A DNA stretch of 64,000 nt from an uncultured Bacteroidales bacterium (GCA_944320415.1 CALUHJ010000015.1:49495-113494), one strand, 5' to 3'; shown: positions 28,414-37,346, numbered from the stretch's first letter. Translations and numbers: made by a program. The notes: generated from the sequence alone by a model not told the origin.

Positions 28414-28889
28414 TGTCAACAGAGCTGAGAAATTTGTCATCCTGCAACAAGGATGACGTACCCTCGGGTGAAAAGGGTATATTTGGAATAGTGGTATCGG
28501 AATGGAACAGTGAGATTACGGACAATCTTCTCCGCGGGGCGGTGGATACGCTCTTGGAACACGGAGTGGATGACAAGGATATATATATCCGTCATGTTCC
28601 CGGAAGTTTTGAACTCCCTTTCGGAGCGTCAACTCTTTTGGAAAAGAAAAGGTTTGATGCGATAATATGTCTCGGATGTGTCATTCAGGGAGAGACACGT
28701 CACTTTGATTTCATTTGCGATGCCGTTGCCAATGGAATAATGCAGGTAAGTCTCAAGGAGGAAATACCTGTTGTTTTCGGTGTCCTCACAACCAATACGC
28801 TTGAACAGGCAAGGGATCGCAGCGGCGGAAAACACGGCAATAAGGGAGTTGAGGCTGCTGTGACGGCTTTGAAGATGGCTGCATTATGA
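28413..28889 (+). CDS. ribH: 6,7-dimethyl-8-ribityllumazine synthase
   Basis: The penultimate enzyme of riboflavin synthesis. The 158-residue chain has the family landmarks GIVVSEWNSEITDNLL (substrate loop), VPGSFELPFGA, CLGCVIQGETRHFDFI and FGVLTTNTLEQARDR. The short N-terminal extension (1-20) is not conserved. It overlaps the M23 gene by one base and fmt by four (ATGA), so three unrelated functions are translationally coupled. Confidence 0.95.
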   Translation: MSTELRNLSSCNKDDVPSGEKGIFGIVVSEWNSEITDNLLRGAVDTLLEHGVDDKDIYIRHVPGSFELPFGASTLLEKKRFDAIICLGCVIQGETRHFDFICDAVANGIMQVSLKEEIPVVFGVLTTNTLEQARDRSGGKHGNKGVEAAVTALKMAAL

Positions 28890-29857
28890 AGGAGAAAGAC
28901 CTTAGGATAGTTTTCTACGGTACGCCGGAGATAGCGGCTTATCAGCTTAAATGGCTGAAGGAAAACGGTTATAATATAGCAGGTGTTGTCACAACCGTTG
29001 ACAAACCGGTCGGAAGAGGATTGAAGACGTCCTGTTCGGCAGTCAAGGCCTATGCCTTGCAGGAAGGATTGAGGGTTTTCCAGCCTGAAAAACTGTCGGA
29101 TCCTTTGTTCGTGGAGCAGATAAGGCAATTGAAACCACAGATACAGATAGTGGTCGCATTCCGTATGATGCCGGAATGTATATACGGACTTGCGGAATAT
29201 GCAACGTTCAATCTCCATACCTCCCTTTTGCCGCAATATCGTGGTGCGGCTCCAATAAATTGGGCGATAATCAACGGAGAAACGCGGACGGGAATGACAA
29301 CTTTCATACTCAATGACAAAATAGACTGTGGAGATATAATACTGCAGGAGGAAATAGAGATAACAAAGGATATGACGGCCGGAGAACTTCACGATAAAAT
29401 GATGCTTCAGGCCCCTTTGATGATAGAGGAAACAATACGGCGGATAGTTGAAAGGGATTGCAGTACAATATCCCAACCTCAGGAAAACGGAGTTCTTAAA
29501 CCCGCACCTAAAATCTTCAAGTCCGACACCAGGGTGGACTGGACAAGGAGCGGAAAGGAAATAGTTGATTTTGTCAGAGGACTGAGTCCGTATCCGACAG
29601 CTGTTTGTACGTTCTTTTCGCCTGAAGAAAACAAGGAATACGGTTTTAAACTGTTTAAGGTATCTTTTGAACCGTTTGCATCAGAAAAAAAAGTTGCAGG
29701 CGAATTTGAAATAGTATCAAAGGACAGAATAAATGTGACATGTTCCGACGGTTATATACAATTGCTTGATTTGCAGTTGAATGGAAAGAAGAGAATGTCT
29801 GTTGCAGAGCTTATAAGAGGATTTAAAATAAAATGTATATTAATGGCAAAAACATAA
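28886..29857 (+). CDS. fmt: Methionyl-tRNA formyltransferase
   Basis: It formylates the initiator Met-tRNA. The 323-residue protein has the N-terminal formyltransferase fold (VFYGTPEIAAYQL, VTTVDKPVGRG) and the catalytic region NLHTSLLPQYRGAAPINWAI with the Asn-His pair and downstream Asp (DKIDCGDII). The C-terminal OB-like tRNA-binding domain begins near 205. Ends an operon; HU follows with its own promoter. Confidence 0.95.
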   Translation: MKEKDLRIVFYGTPEIAAYQLKWLKENGYNIAGVVTTVDKPVGRGLKTSCSAVKAYALQEGLRVFQPEKLSDPLFVEQIRQLKPQIQIVVAFRMMPECIYGLAEYATFNLHTSLLPQYRGAAPINWAIINGETRTGMTTFILNDKIDCGDIILQEEIEITKDMTAGELHDKMMLQAPLMIEETIRRIVERDCSTISQPQENGVLKPAPKIFKSDTRVDWTRSGKEIVDFVRGLSPYPTAVCTFFSPEENKEYGFKLFKVSFEPFASEKKVAGEFEIVSKDRINVTCSDGYIQLLDLQLNGKKRMSVAELIRGFKIKCILMAKT

Positions 29858-29868
29858 ATATATGTATG

Positions 29869-29900
29869 GCGGCCAAAAAAACATGTAAATTTTTTGCCGC
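29869..29900 (+). promoter_or_regulatory. Hairpin overlapping the HU promoter
   Basis: GCGGCcAAAAAA (29869-29880) can pair with TTTTTTGCCGC (29890-29900), leaving one bulged C. The T-run is inside the stem rather than after it, so it is not a standard intrinsic terminator. The right arm contains the -33 TTTG of the HU promoter. Confidence 0.4.
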
Positions 29901-29923
29901 TATTAAAAAAAAAAGTATATTTG
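29893..29923 (+). promoter_or_regulatory. Promoter of the HU gene
   Basis: TTTG (29893-29896), 19-base spacer, TATATTTG (29916-29923): an exact match to the Bacteroidota consensus, 36 bases before the ATG. Confidence 0.8.
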
Positions 29924-29959
29924 CCACGTTGTTTGAACGTTTAATAAAAAGTAAAGATT

Positions 29960-30229
29960 ATGACAAAGAAAGAATTTACTGATAAGATGGCTGAGAAAGC
30001 AGGATTATCTAAAGTTGATGCTCAGAAGGCTTATGACGCTTTTATAGGTGTTACTTCTGATTATTTGAAAGCCGGAGAAAGAGTGTCTTTCTTGGGATTC
30101 GGTACGTTTTCAGTACAGGACAAGCCAGCAAGAACGGCAAGAAATCCCCGTACTGGGGCAACTATAAATGTTCCTGCAAAGAAAGCGGTGAGATTTAAGG
30201 CCGGTTCTGAATTATCATCCGCACTTTAA
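29960..30229 (+). CDS. HU-family DNA-binding protein
   Basis: An 89-residue histone-like protein that bends and compacts DNA as a dimer. The chain follows the HU pattern: MTKKEFTDKMAEKAGLSKVD helices, VSFLGFGTFSV, the arm motif ARTARNPRTGATINVPAKK with its intercalating Pro, and VRFKAGSELSSAL. Monocistronic, with a strong promoter and a strong terminator, as expected for an abundant protein. Confidence 0.97.
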   Translation: MTKKEFTDKMAEKAGLSKVDAQKAYDAFIGVTSDYLKAGERVSFLGFGTFSVQDKPARTARNPRTGATINVPAKKAVRFKAGSELSSAL

Positions 30230-30256
30230 TTGACATTTGTTATTGATAAGTTTTTG

Positions 30257-30285
30257 GGTAACGCATAAAAGCGTTACCTTTTTTT
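30257..30285 (+). terminator. Intrinsic terminator after HU
   Basis: Perfect 8-bp stem GGTAACGC (30257-30264) / GCGTTACC (30271-30278) with an ATAAAA loop and a T7 tract. Confidence 0.92.
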
Positions 30286-30309
30286 GTTTGTCTTCATCGG
30301 TATGAGATT

Positions 30310-30407
30310 TGACGGAAATTCTTTTCTGAAAGGAAAAAAATGTCTTCTGAATCCGTTTTTTTCTTTTCTGAAATCATTCTGTCGGAATTTTGATTCCGTT
30401 TTTTTGC
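30310..30407 (+). repeat. Dispersed intergenic repeat, copy R3
   Basis: The fullest copy. It contains TTCTGAAAGGAAAAAAATG (30324-30342, identical to 46749-46767) and a 24-base word starting TTCTGAATCCG (30345-30368) identical to 37306-37329. It ends with TTTTGATTCCGT, also found in R5. It sits between the HU terminator and the radical SAM promoter. Confidence 0.7.
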
Positions 30408-30426
30408 CCAGCATGAAGGATGGGTG

Positions 30427-30456
30427 TTGTCAAAACAGTCCGATTTGCTATCTTTG
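30427..30456 (+). promoter_or_regulatory. Promoter of the radical SAM gene
   Basis: TTG (30427-30429), 19-base spacer, TATCTTTG (30449-30456), 15 bases before the ATG at 30471, which rules out the in-frame upstream start at 30420. Confidence 0.7.
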
Positions 30457-30470
30457 TACAAAAAACCGAC

Positions 30471-31415
30471 ATGAACACTGACATACCCTATACCGATGAA
30501 GAACGTGAGTCATTGCGCAACTGCCGTCTGTGTCCCAGACAGTGTGGTGCGGACAGGACAGAAGGCAAGACGGGTTTCTGCAACTGCACAGATGAAATAG
30601 GGGTATCCATCGTATGCAACCACAAGGGGGAGGAACCAGTCATAGGCAGGGAAAAAGGTATCTGCAACGTGTTCTTCATCCATTGCAATCTCCAGTGCAT
30701 ATACTGCCAGAACAGACAGATAAGCCGCAACGGGAGCAGGCCCGATTTGCCATACGGGAGCTTCGACAGGCTGATTGCAAGGATAAAGGAGGTATTGTCC
30801 GAAAGCGAAAACGTTTTGGGATTCGTTTCTCCGACGCATCATCTGCCTCTGATGAAGGCCGTGATACGTACGCTCAATTCCGAGGGACTGCATCCGAGGA
30901 TTGTTTACAACACCAATGCCTATGACAATGTGGAGGAACTGAAAAAACTGGAGGGTATGGTCGATATATATCTGCCCGATTTGAAATACATGGACAGGGA
31001 CCTTGCCCGAAGGCTCTCAATGGCGGAGGATTATCCGCAAAGGGCTCTTGAGGCCATAGGAGAGATGTACAGGCAGAAGGGGTCGAGCCTTCTGACCGAT
31101 GCCGACGACGTTTTGGAAAGCGGCCTCATAGTCCGTCATCTCGTATTGCCCGACTGTCTGGACAATACCGCAAGGGTGCTTGAGGCTATAAGCGGCATAT
31201 CGCCAAACATAGCCGTTTCGCTCATGAGCCAATACGCTCCGCCCGAACCGATGCCTTTCGACTTTCTGAACAAAAGGCTGTCCGAAAGTCAATACGAAAT
31301 GGCAAGGGAGCGTTTTTTCGAGTCGGGCTTGCACAAAGGCTGGATGCAGGAGTTGAGTTCGCAGGAGAATCTTGTGCCGGACTTTGACAAGGGGACATGG
31401 TCGCATTCTAAATGA
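30471..31415 (+). CDS. PflX-like radical SAM protein
   Basis: A 314-residue Fe-S protein related to pyruvate formate-lyase activating enzymes (PflX group). The radical SAM cluster motif is HCNLQCIYCQN (Cys72, Cys76, Cys79). An N-terminal cysteine set (NCRLCPRQC, residues 17-25) may hold another metal. The partner glycyl-radical enzyme is not in the window and the substrate is unknown. The 3' end overlaps the convergent pabC gene by 8 bases. Confidence 0.82.
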   Translation: MNTDIPYTDEERESLRNCRLCPRQCGADRTEGKTGFCNCTDEIGVSIVCNHKGEEPVIGREKGICNVFFIHCNLQCIYCQNRQISRNGSRPDLPYGSFDRLIARIKEVLSESENVLGFVSPTHHLPLMKAVIRTLNSEGLHPRIVYNTNAYDNVEELKKLEGMVDIYLPDLKYMDRDLARRLSMAEDYPQRALEAIGEMYRQKGSSLLTDADDVLESGLIVRHLVLPDCLDNTARVLEAISGISPNIAVSLMSQYAPPEPMPFDFLNKRLSESQYEMARERFFESGLHKGWMQELSSQENLVPDFDKGTWSHSK

Positions 31416-31998
31416 CCACCTCTATTTTGCAGGGGTTGTCTTCCATGTCGAGCATTGCGTTTATCATCAAGGCGTATTCGTACTTTCCTATATCGTCCAC
31501 GGTGATTCTTCTTTGACCTATCCTTTTTTGTGCGAGCAGTCTGCGACGTCTGCATCCGTTTAGCAGGAATGAATCGGGAGTGAAATAATCCGAGCCGTCC
31601 GAAAAGACTATGTTGCTGTATGATGTGTCGGTTACAAGTCCTTGTCTTATGATTAGTATGTCGTCGCAATCGCCTTTTTGTTCCAACAGTTTTGAAAACA
31701 GCGTTCTGTCCGCGTATTTCAGCTCATAATCTGCCCTGTCCGCAAATACCGCCTTCAGTTTTCTTATTATGGCGGGTCGGTAATGTCTGAAAACTACGCC
31801 GCATATCCTTTCGTCATAGGTTACAGAGCATTTGACAATCCCCTTTTCATATTGCGGAGGTATATGTATGTCCTTTAGATTTATACCTGTTTGTCTGCCG
31901 GTAAGCCTTCGTGTGCTTTCCTCCACCCGTCTTTGATGCTCCGCCAGACACAGGGGCTTTCCGTACTCTATTCTGAATGTTTCTATCAGCTTTTCCAT
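31408..31998 (-). CDS. pabC: Aminodeoxychorismate lyase-like class IV aminotransferase
   Basis: A 196-residue short class IV PLP enzyme expected to convert 4-amino-4-deoxychorismate to p-aminobenzoate. The PLP-lysine region ELKYADRTLFSKLL and the phosphate-binding DTSYSNIVFSDG are recognisable; the chain is shorter than E. coli PabC (about 270), as is common in Bacteroidota. It lies 6 bases after pabB, and together with pabA across the divergent promoter makes a complete PABA set for folate. Confidence 0.82.
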   Translation of the reverse strand: MEKLIETFRIEYGKPLCLAEHQRRVEESTRRLTGRQTGINLKDIHIPPQYEKGIVKCSVTYDERICGVVFRHYRPAIIRKLKAVFADRADYELKYADRTLFSKLLEQKGDCDDILIIRQGLVTDTSYSNIVFSDGSDYFTPDSFLLNGCRRRRLLAQKRIGQRRITVDDIGKYEYALMINAMLDMEDNPCKIEVVI

Positions 31999-32004
31999 AA
32001 GGGT

Positions 32005-32985
32005 TCAAATGTTTAAAGGCAGGTATATCTTCTGTTCCGTTTCCATATATTCGTCTTCGGCCTTGCTGTTGACCGTTATGCCGCCTCCGCTTCTGAAGAA
32101 CATTCTTGAGCCTTCCTGTTCTATGTATCTTATCATCACCGCGCTATCGAGGTTTTTTCCGTCGAAATATCCGAACACTCCGGTATAGAAACCGCGCCGT
32201 TCTTTTTCCGCAAGCCTTATCGCTTCCACCGTGGCCTTTTTCGGAGCTCCGCTTATGGAGCCGGCAGGCAGCAGTTCGAGTATGATGTCTCCTGCATGCG
32301 ACCGCCAGTTGTCGGGCAGTATTCCGCTTATTTCCGAACTCGTTTGCAGGATTGGGCCTTTGATGGTGTCTATTCTTTCGAAATATCTGAATCTTTCGAC
32401 GCTTACCTCGCGGCTTATCCTGTTCAGATCGTTCCTCATAAGGTCGACTATCGTATAATGTTCCGCCTGCTCTTTGGGATTGTCCGATAGAATCTTCTCT
32501 GCCTGCGGAATGTCGGCATTTATCGTGCCTTTCATCGGATAGGTGTAGATACGGTTTTCTTCCGTCCTTATGAAACATTCAGGAGAGAAACATACGAAAG
32601 AATTTTTTACAAGCAGTTTGTATCTGGCTTTTGAAACCATGAATATATCCTCCAATGACAGATTGGTGGTTATGGGGGTCTTTGCCGTCAGGTTCAAAAG
32701 AAAGCTGTCTCCTCTTTGCAGTGCTTTGCTTGCAATGTCGAATCCCTGCATGTATCTTGCCCTGTCAACTCCGCAGGAATTGAAGACAATCTGTCCGACT
32801 TTGGCTTTGGGACAATCCGTTACATTGCCAATACCCTCTATTTCAAACCATATATCCTTTTGTTCCAAAGGGTTGGCGATGAATATGCCCTCCTTCAGTT
32901 CGAAATCGAAGGCGAACAGAAACTCTTTGCCTTGCAGGGCATGGGAGTTCATTTGTCTGCAAACTTCTCTTACATTCATAAACAT
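32005..32985 (-). CDS. pabB: Aminodeoxychorismate synthase component I
   Basis: It aminates chorismate using ammonia from PabA. The 326-residue chorismate-binding domain shows PMKGTINADIPQAE, DLMRNDLNRI, LPAGSISGAPKKATVEAI and RRGFYTGVFGYFDG. It lacks the N-terminal extension of TrpE, and no trp genes are nearby, which favours PabB over anthranilate synthase. A start two codons later (ATG 32979) is possible. Divergent from pabA. Confidence 0.88.
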   Translation of the reverse strand: MFMNVREVCRQMNSHALQGKEFLFAFDFELKEGIFIANPLEQKDIWFEIEGIGNVTDCPKAKVGQIVFNSCGVDRARYMQGFDIASKALQRGDSFLLNLTAKTPITTNLSLEDIFMVSKARYKLLVKNSFVCFSPECFIRTEENRIYTYPMKGTINADIPQAEKILSDNPKEQAEHYTIVDLMRNDLNRISREVSVERFRYFERIDTIKGPILQTSSEISGILPDNWRSHAGDIILELLPAGSISGAPKKATVEAIRLAEKERRGFYTGVFGYFDGKNLDSAVMIRYIEQEGSRMFFRSGGGITVNSKAEDEYMETEQKIYLPLNI

Positions 32986-33002
32986 GATTGCAAATAAAGG
33001 TG

Positions 33003-33029
33003 CAAAGATAATGGATTTTCATATTTTTG
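33003..33029. promoter_or_regulatory. Divergent -7 boxes for pabBC and pabA
   Basis: Minus strand TATCTTTG (33010-33003) faces pabB, and plus strand TATTTTTG (33022-33029) faces pabA. The two starts are only 51 bases apart, so the two polymerases must compete. The -33 boxes are not clear. Confidence 0.45.
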
Positions 33030-33036
33030 CATTCTT

Positions 33037-33612
33037 ATGAGAATACTTGTGATAGACAATTACGATTCCTTTGTGTGGAATATAATACAGCTTTTGAGAG
33101 AAGTCCGTCCGGACATAGACTTGTGTGTCTTGAAGAACGACGAAACGGATGTGGGCATGCTGTCCGGATTTGACGGAATATTGATTTCACCGGGTCCGGG
33201 TTTGCCCTCGCAGGCGGGAGAGCTGATGGAAACAATAGGTTTTTGCAAGGACACCCATTCCATTTTGGGAATATGTCTGGGACATCAGGCGATAGCACAG
33301 TTCTTCGGCGGGGACATCGTACGGCTTTCAAGACCACTTCACGGTTTCAGGGACAGGATTGAAATAATTGACCGCGAGAACATACTGTTCAGAGGCGTTG
33401 AAGCTCCCGTTCTTGCAGGTCATTACCATTCCTGGGTCGTTCGCAGGGACAACCTGCCAAAAGAACTCATAGCCAGGGCATTCGACAGTCTTGGAAACAT
33501 AGCCGCATTGCGTCACAGGACAAAACCCTTGTACGGTCTGCAGTTTCATTCCGAGTCGTTTATGAGCAACTGTGGCAAAAGGATTATGGAAAATTGGCTT
33601 GACAGCCTTTGA
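33037..33612 (+). CDS. pabA: Aminodeoxychorismate/anthranilate synthase glutamine amidotransferase
   Basis: A 191-residue class I glutamine amidotransferase. The start ILVIDNYDSFVWNI is the family signature; the nucleophile elbow is GICLGHQ and the catalytic His is in LQFHSES. It supplies ammonia to PabB. Placement beside pabBC in divergent orientation supports the folate role. It converges on rsmG with no gap. Confidence 0.9.
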   Translation: MRILVIDNYDSFVWNIIQLLREVRPDIDLCVLKNDETDVGMLSGFDGILISPGPGLPSQAGELMETIGFCKDTHSILGICLGHQAIAQFFGGDIVRLSRPLHGFRDRIEIIDRENILFRGVEAPVLAGHYHSWVVRRDNLPKELIARAFDSLGNIAALRHRTKPLYGLQFHSESFMSNCGKRIMENWLDSL

Positions 33613-34236
33613 TTATCCTTTGACGTAGATTACCTTTTTTGTCTCAAAGAACTCTCCATCGAAATATCTGCTTATGTCAAATGACTTGTGGGGGCGTTTT
33701 ATTTCCTTGAGTTCTTCGGACACGTCTCCGCCTTTCAGGTACAGTATTCCGTTGTCCAGATGGTGGTAGTTCACCTTTGATATCTTTCCTTTGGTCCATT
33801 GCATGAATTCCGGCAGGGTGCATACCGCCCGTGAGACGATGAAGTCGAATCTTTTGTCAACGGTTTCGGCCCTTGCCTGCAAAGCCTCCACGTTTTGCAG
33901 GCCGAGGGTTTCCTTCAATGCCTGAACGACCTTTATTTTCTTGCCTATGCTGTCCACAAGCATGAACTTGGTCCTGGGAAACATTATCGCAAGGGGAAGT
34001 CCCGGGAATCCGCCGCCGGTTCCTATGTCGAGAATGTTGCTCTCGGGCTTGAAATGACACACCTTCGCTATTGCGAGCGAATGAAGTATGTGATGCTCGA
34101 ACAGATTGTCGGTATCCTTGCGCGAAACAAGGTTTATCTTCGTGTTCCATTCAAGAAAATGTCTTGCCAAAAGGTCGTATGAATCCAACTGTTCCTCTTT
34201 CAGGAAAGGGAAATAGCGTTTGAGTTCCTCTCTCAT
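33613..34236 (-). CDS. rsmG: 16S rRNA (guanine527-N7)-methyltransferase
   Basis: RsmG (GidB) methylates G527 of 16S rRNA. The 207-residue chain has the SAM loop ILDIGTGGGFPGLPLAI and FIVSRAVCTLPEF. The ATG at 34236 (MREELKRYFPFL) aligns with family starts and follows the S9 peptidase stop by one base; an open frame reaches upstream to 34326 but lies inside that gene. Confidence 0.94.
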   Translation of the reverse strand: MREELKRYFPFLKEEQLDSYDLLARHFLEWNTKINLVSRKDTDNLFEHHILHSLAIAKVCHFKPESNILDIGTGGGFPGLPLAIMFPRTKFMLVDSIGKKIKVVQALKETLGLQNVEALQARAETVDKRFDFIVSRAVCTLPEFMQWTKGKISKVNYHHLDNGILYLKGGDVSEELKEIKRPHKSFDISRYFDGEFFETKKVIYVKG

Positions 34237-34237
34237 C

Positions 34238-36700
34238 CTATTTTTCCATTTGTGTTTCCGGAAACATTTTTTTCCACATGGAATCGTCTCCCTGCAAATA
34301 CTTCTCGAACCAGGCAAATATGGCATCGTTCCATTTCAGACGCTTTTCGAAATCGACAATTCCGTGATTTTCTCCTCTTATGCTTACGAATTGCACATCC
34401 TTGCCCAATAGTTTGAGTGCATTGTAAAGCTGTATGCTTTCGCCTACAGGAACATTGGTGTCGGAGTCTCCGTGCAGCAAGAGCAAAGGGGTGTTTATCT
34501 TGTCGGCAGCAAACAAAGGCGACTGCTCCGTGTACAGTTTTGGATTGTTCCAAGGATAGGAGTTGGCGCTTGCGGCAGCCGAATAGCTGTATCCCCAATA
34601 GCCTTCACCCCAATAGGATGTTATGTTGGATATTCCCGCATGGGAAACGCCCGCAGCAAAGATATCGCTTCTTGTAAGCAGGTATTGGGTCATGAAACCG
34701 CCGTAACTTGCACCCATGCATCCCACCTTGTCCGAATCGATGAAGCCGTGGGTTTTGCAGAACAGCTTTACGCCTTCGATGATTTCCTCAGCCGTTTTCT
34801 TGCCCCAGGCATTGACGTGTCTTGCCGCAAATTCCTGTCCGTATCCTATCGTACCCGACGGGTTCAGAACATAGACAACATAGCCCAAAGCGGTGTATAG
34901 ATAAGGACTGTACCTCATTTCAAAGGTCCTGTCCGTAGGTGTCGTTCCTCCGTAATAGTAAACTATCAGTGGGTATTTCCTCGTGGAGTAGAAGTCGTAG
35001 GGAAGATAATAGCGTCCCTCTATGGTTGTCTTGCCGTATTCAAAGTTCCATGTCTCCATTTTGCCCAATGCCAGCCTTTCATACTCCTTTTGTTTAGGGA
35101 AGTACAGCTCTCGGCTTTCTCCCTTGTCGTAAACCAACAGTCGGGAAGGCTTGTTGTAGTTCTGTCCCATGTAATAAATCCTTTCCATGTCCTTTCCGGA
35201 AGAATAGGACGAGACAACATCGCAGTCAAGGTCTATTTTCTCGGGCTGCATGGAGTCAACGCTCATGATGTAAAGGTTTACCGAATCCTTGTCGGTGCAT
35301 TGCATCAGAATCTTTTGGCCGTTGCAGTCGAAGCTGTTGACAGACGGGTTGAAGTCCTTGAGCAAGGGTTTTGCCTCACCGGTCTTTCTGTCAAACAGGA
35401 TGAGGGTATTGTGATAGATGTTGGGCGTCTGGTTTCTGCCGACCTTTGCAGCCACGCCGCCAAATGCCTCTGCCGAACACATGAAAACGATGTTCTCTCC
35501 GAAATATCTTGCACTGTTCACAAAGCCGTCGCTGACCAGAGTGTCCAAAGTCATGTTCTCGATGTCCAGTTCCATGAAAGAACTGTATCCGAACGGTCTT
35601 TCGGTAAAGTTGTCATGGTAGACCGATATGAGCAGACGTTTTCCGTCTTGGCTCGCATCCTGAAGATATACGTTGTGATGACCGAATGTGAGACGGTTCA
35701 GGCTTTTTGTGCCGAGGTTGTAAAGCCACAGGTCGGTTCTGTCGCGCCATGAGTTGTCGGAACGGTCCTCGGGTGAGAGCAGACGGCTCACCTCGCCTTT
35801 TTCCCCTTCGAACTGTTCTGCAACGGATATGACAAAAGCCTGTTCATTGTCCATAAAACGTATGCTTCCTTTGGGAACACCTTCGGCAATCACGTTACGG
35901 CTCATGTCTTCGGGGTTAAGGACAAACACGCAACGCTTTCCGTCAACCTCTTTGGCATAATAAAGCATGTCGCTTTCAGGAAGCCATTGTCCGTAATCGG
36001 AAAGGCTGCCCTCGTAAATCAACCTGTCCGAACTGCTTTCAAGCAGACGCCAGCGCCATTGCGTGTCCCCGTCGGAGTCCGTCTCGTAATATCTGTACGT
36101 ATAGTATTTTCCACCGGCAGACACATCCACGTCGTAAAGCGAAATGCCGGTAAGCATGTCCCTAAGATAGAGTGGCTTTTTCATCGTCAAATCTCCCGCA
36201 TCGGCATGTTTGCCCTCAAACTCTATCTTCAATTTGCAGGGCTTGGAAACCAATACGTCTATAACCGCTTGGTGCATTCCTGTCTTATACGTGCAGTTAC
36301 AGCTTATCGTATCCTGTTTGTCATTGCTTTTTTCCTGCCGTTTGCCGTCAAGGTTCGCCTTGAAGGCGCAATCGCCTATGATTTTGAAGTCCACCACCTG
36401 GTCTCTTGTGCAGTTCAACGCAAAGGCCAGAGTGTAAACCTTTTCCTTCGCTTCTCCGGCATCGAATACCACGAAACCCTCTTCATCGGTCTTCAATGTC
36501 TTTATCGGATTCATGTCCGAGGAATAGGGCTTGAAATCCCTTGCAAGGTCGAATGTCCTGCCGTTGTTGTCAAGGGAGTCTATCATTAACGGCTTACGTA
36601 CCTCCCTTACGGACAAAAGAGAATAGTCTTTTACGTATTTCTGTGCATGAACGCCCGTAAATGCAAAAAGCAAACAGGAAACAATAAACGATTTCTTCAT
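34238..36700 (-). CDS. Exported S9-family serine peptidase (prolyl oligopeptidase/DPP type)
   Basis: An 820-residue secreted peptidase. A signal peptide ends in GVHAQ; a beta-propeller-like region occupies about 150-560; the C-terminal alpha/beta-hydrolase has the nucleophile GASYGGF, the Asp in HGDSDTNVP and the His in GENHGI. S9 enzymes cleave peptides after Pro or Ala or release dipeptides; the specificity here is not visible. ATG 36700 gives the signal peptide; the upstream TTG at 36709 is unlikely. A -7 box lies 24 bases before it. Confidence 0.9.
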   Translation of the reverse strand: MKKSFIVSCLLFAFTGVHAQKYVKDYSLLSVREVRKPLMIDSLDNNGRTFDLARDFKPYSSDMNPIKTLKTDEEGFVVFDAGEAKEKVYTLAFALNCTRDQVVDFKIIGDCAFKANLDGKRQEKSNDKQDTISCNCTYKTGMHQAVIDVLVSKPCKLKIEFEGKHADAGDLTMKKPLYLRDMLTGISLYDVDVSAGGKYYTYRYYETDSDGDTQWRWRLLESSSDRLIYEGSLSDYGQWLPESDMLYYAKEVDGKRCVFVLNPEDMSRNVIAEGVPKGSIRFMDNEQAFVISVAEQFEGEKGEVSRLLSPEDRSDNSWRDRTDLWLYNLGTKSLNRLTFGHHNVYLQDASQDGKRLLISVYHDNFTERPFGYSSFMELDIENMTLDTLVSDGFVNSARYFGENIVFMCSAEAFGGVAAKVGRNQTPNIYHNTLILFDRKTGEAKPLLKDFNPSVNSFDCNGQKILMQCTDKDSVNLYIMSVDSMQPEKIDLDCDVVSSYSSGKDMERIYYMGQNYNKPSRLLVYDKGESRELYFPKQKEYERLALGKMETWNFEYGKTTIEGRYYLPYDFYSTRKYPLIVYYYGGTTPTDRTFEMRYSPYLYTALGYVVYVLNPSGTIGYGQEFAARHVNAWGKKTAEEIIEGVKLFCKTHGFIDSDKVGCMGASYGGFMTQYLLTRSDIFAAGVSHAGISNITSYWGEGYWGYSYSAAASANSYPWNNPKLYTEQSPLFAADKINTPLLLLHGDSDTNVPVGESIQLYNALKLLGKDVQFVSIRGENHGIVDFEKRLKWNDAIFAWFEKYLQGDDSMWKKMFPETQMEK

Positions 36701-36723
36701 ATGGAACAATGTTTTTCTTCCGG

Positions 36724-36731
36724 CAAAGTTA
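36724..36731 (-). promoter_or_regulatory. -7 box of the S9 peptidase-rsmG unit
   Basis: Reverse complement TAACTTTG, 24 bases before ATG 36700. No strong -33 match. Confidence 0.4.
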
Positions 36732-36780
36732 CGTCTTTTTATTCATTCGGCGTAAAATAAGGGGAGTTTGACGGCGTTAT

Positions 36781-37269
36781 ATGATAAAATATACGGATAA
36801 GATGAATCACCAGTACTATTTGCGCAAAGCCATTGAGGTTGCAATGGAAAACATGGACAGGGGAGGCGGTCCGTTCGGAGCGGTGATAGTAAGGGACGGG
36901 CAAATCATAGCAAGCGCGTCCAACAGCGTCACCTCGGACAACGACCCTACGGCTCACGCCGAAATAAACTGCATAAGACAGGCATGCAGCAGGCTCGGGA
37001 ATTTCGAACTGAAGGATTGCGTGATATATTCCTCATGCGAGCCTTGTCCGATGTGTCTTTCGGCCATTTACTGGGCGCGTCTGAAACACATATACTACGC
37101 GGCCGACAGGAAGGATGCCGCAAGGGCGGGATTCGATGACCAGCACATATACGACGAAATACCATTGGAGGAAAGCCGTCGTTCCCTTCCGATAGAGAAG
37201 GTGGAGCATCCCGATGCCCTCAAGCCATTTGAATACTGGTTGCAAAAGGAGGACAGAATAGAATACTGA
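36781..37269 (+). CDS. Nucleoside/guanine deaminase of the CMP/dCMP deaminase fold
   Basis: A 162-residue zinc deaminase. The catalytic HAE (PTAHAEINCIR) and the zinc cysteines in SSCEPCPMC are intact. The C-terminal extension with GFDDQHIYDEI and HPDALKPFEYW resembles guanine deaminases of the B. subtilis GuaD type rather than the tRNA adenosine deaminase TadA. A second in-frame ATG at 36802 (MNHQYYLRKAIE) fits the family start as well. Confidence 0.85.
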   Translation: MIKYTDKMNHQYYLRKAIEVAMENMDRGGGPFGAVIVRDGQIIASASNSVTSDNDPTAHAEINCIRQACSRLGNFELKDCVIYSSCEPCPMCLSAIYWARLKHIYYAADRKDAARAGFDDQHIYDEIPLEESRRSLPIEKVEHPDALKPFEYWLQKEDRIEY

Positions 37270-37280
37270 AACGGTTGAAA

Positions 37281-37336
37281 TGTTTTCAGAAAGCATTTTT
37301 TTCTTTTCTGAATCCGTTTTTTTCTTTTCAGAAAAG
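37281..37336 (+). repeat. Dispersed intergenic repeat, copy R4
   Basis: CTTTTCTGAA (37303-37312) / TTCAGAAAAG (37327-37336) form the same inverted repeat with a 14-base loop as copy R2. The 24-base word at 37306-37329 is identical to R3. It ends 10 bases before the -7 box of the next gene. Confidence 0.7.
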
Positions 37337-37346
37337 CGTAAAGACT

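Noticed and set aside
29869..29900. Intrinsic terminator after fmt
   Set aside because: The T-run lies inside the stem and is followed by GCCGC, so it does not fit the terminator pattern on the plus strand.
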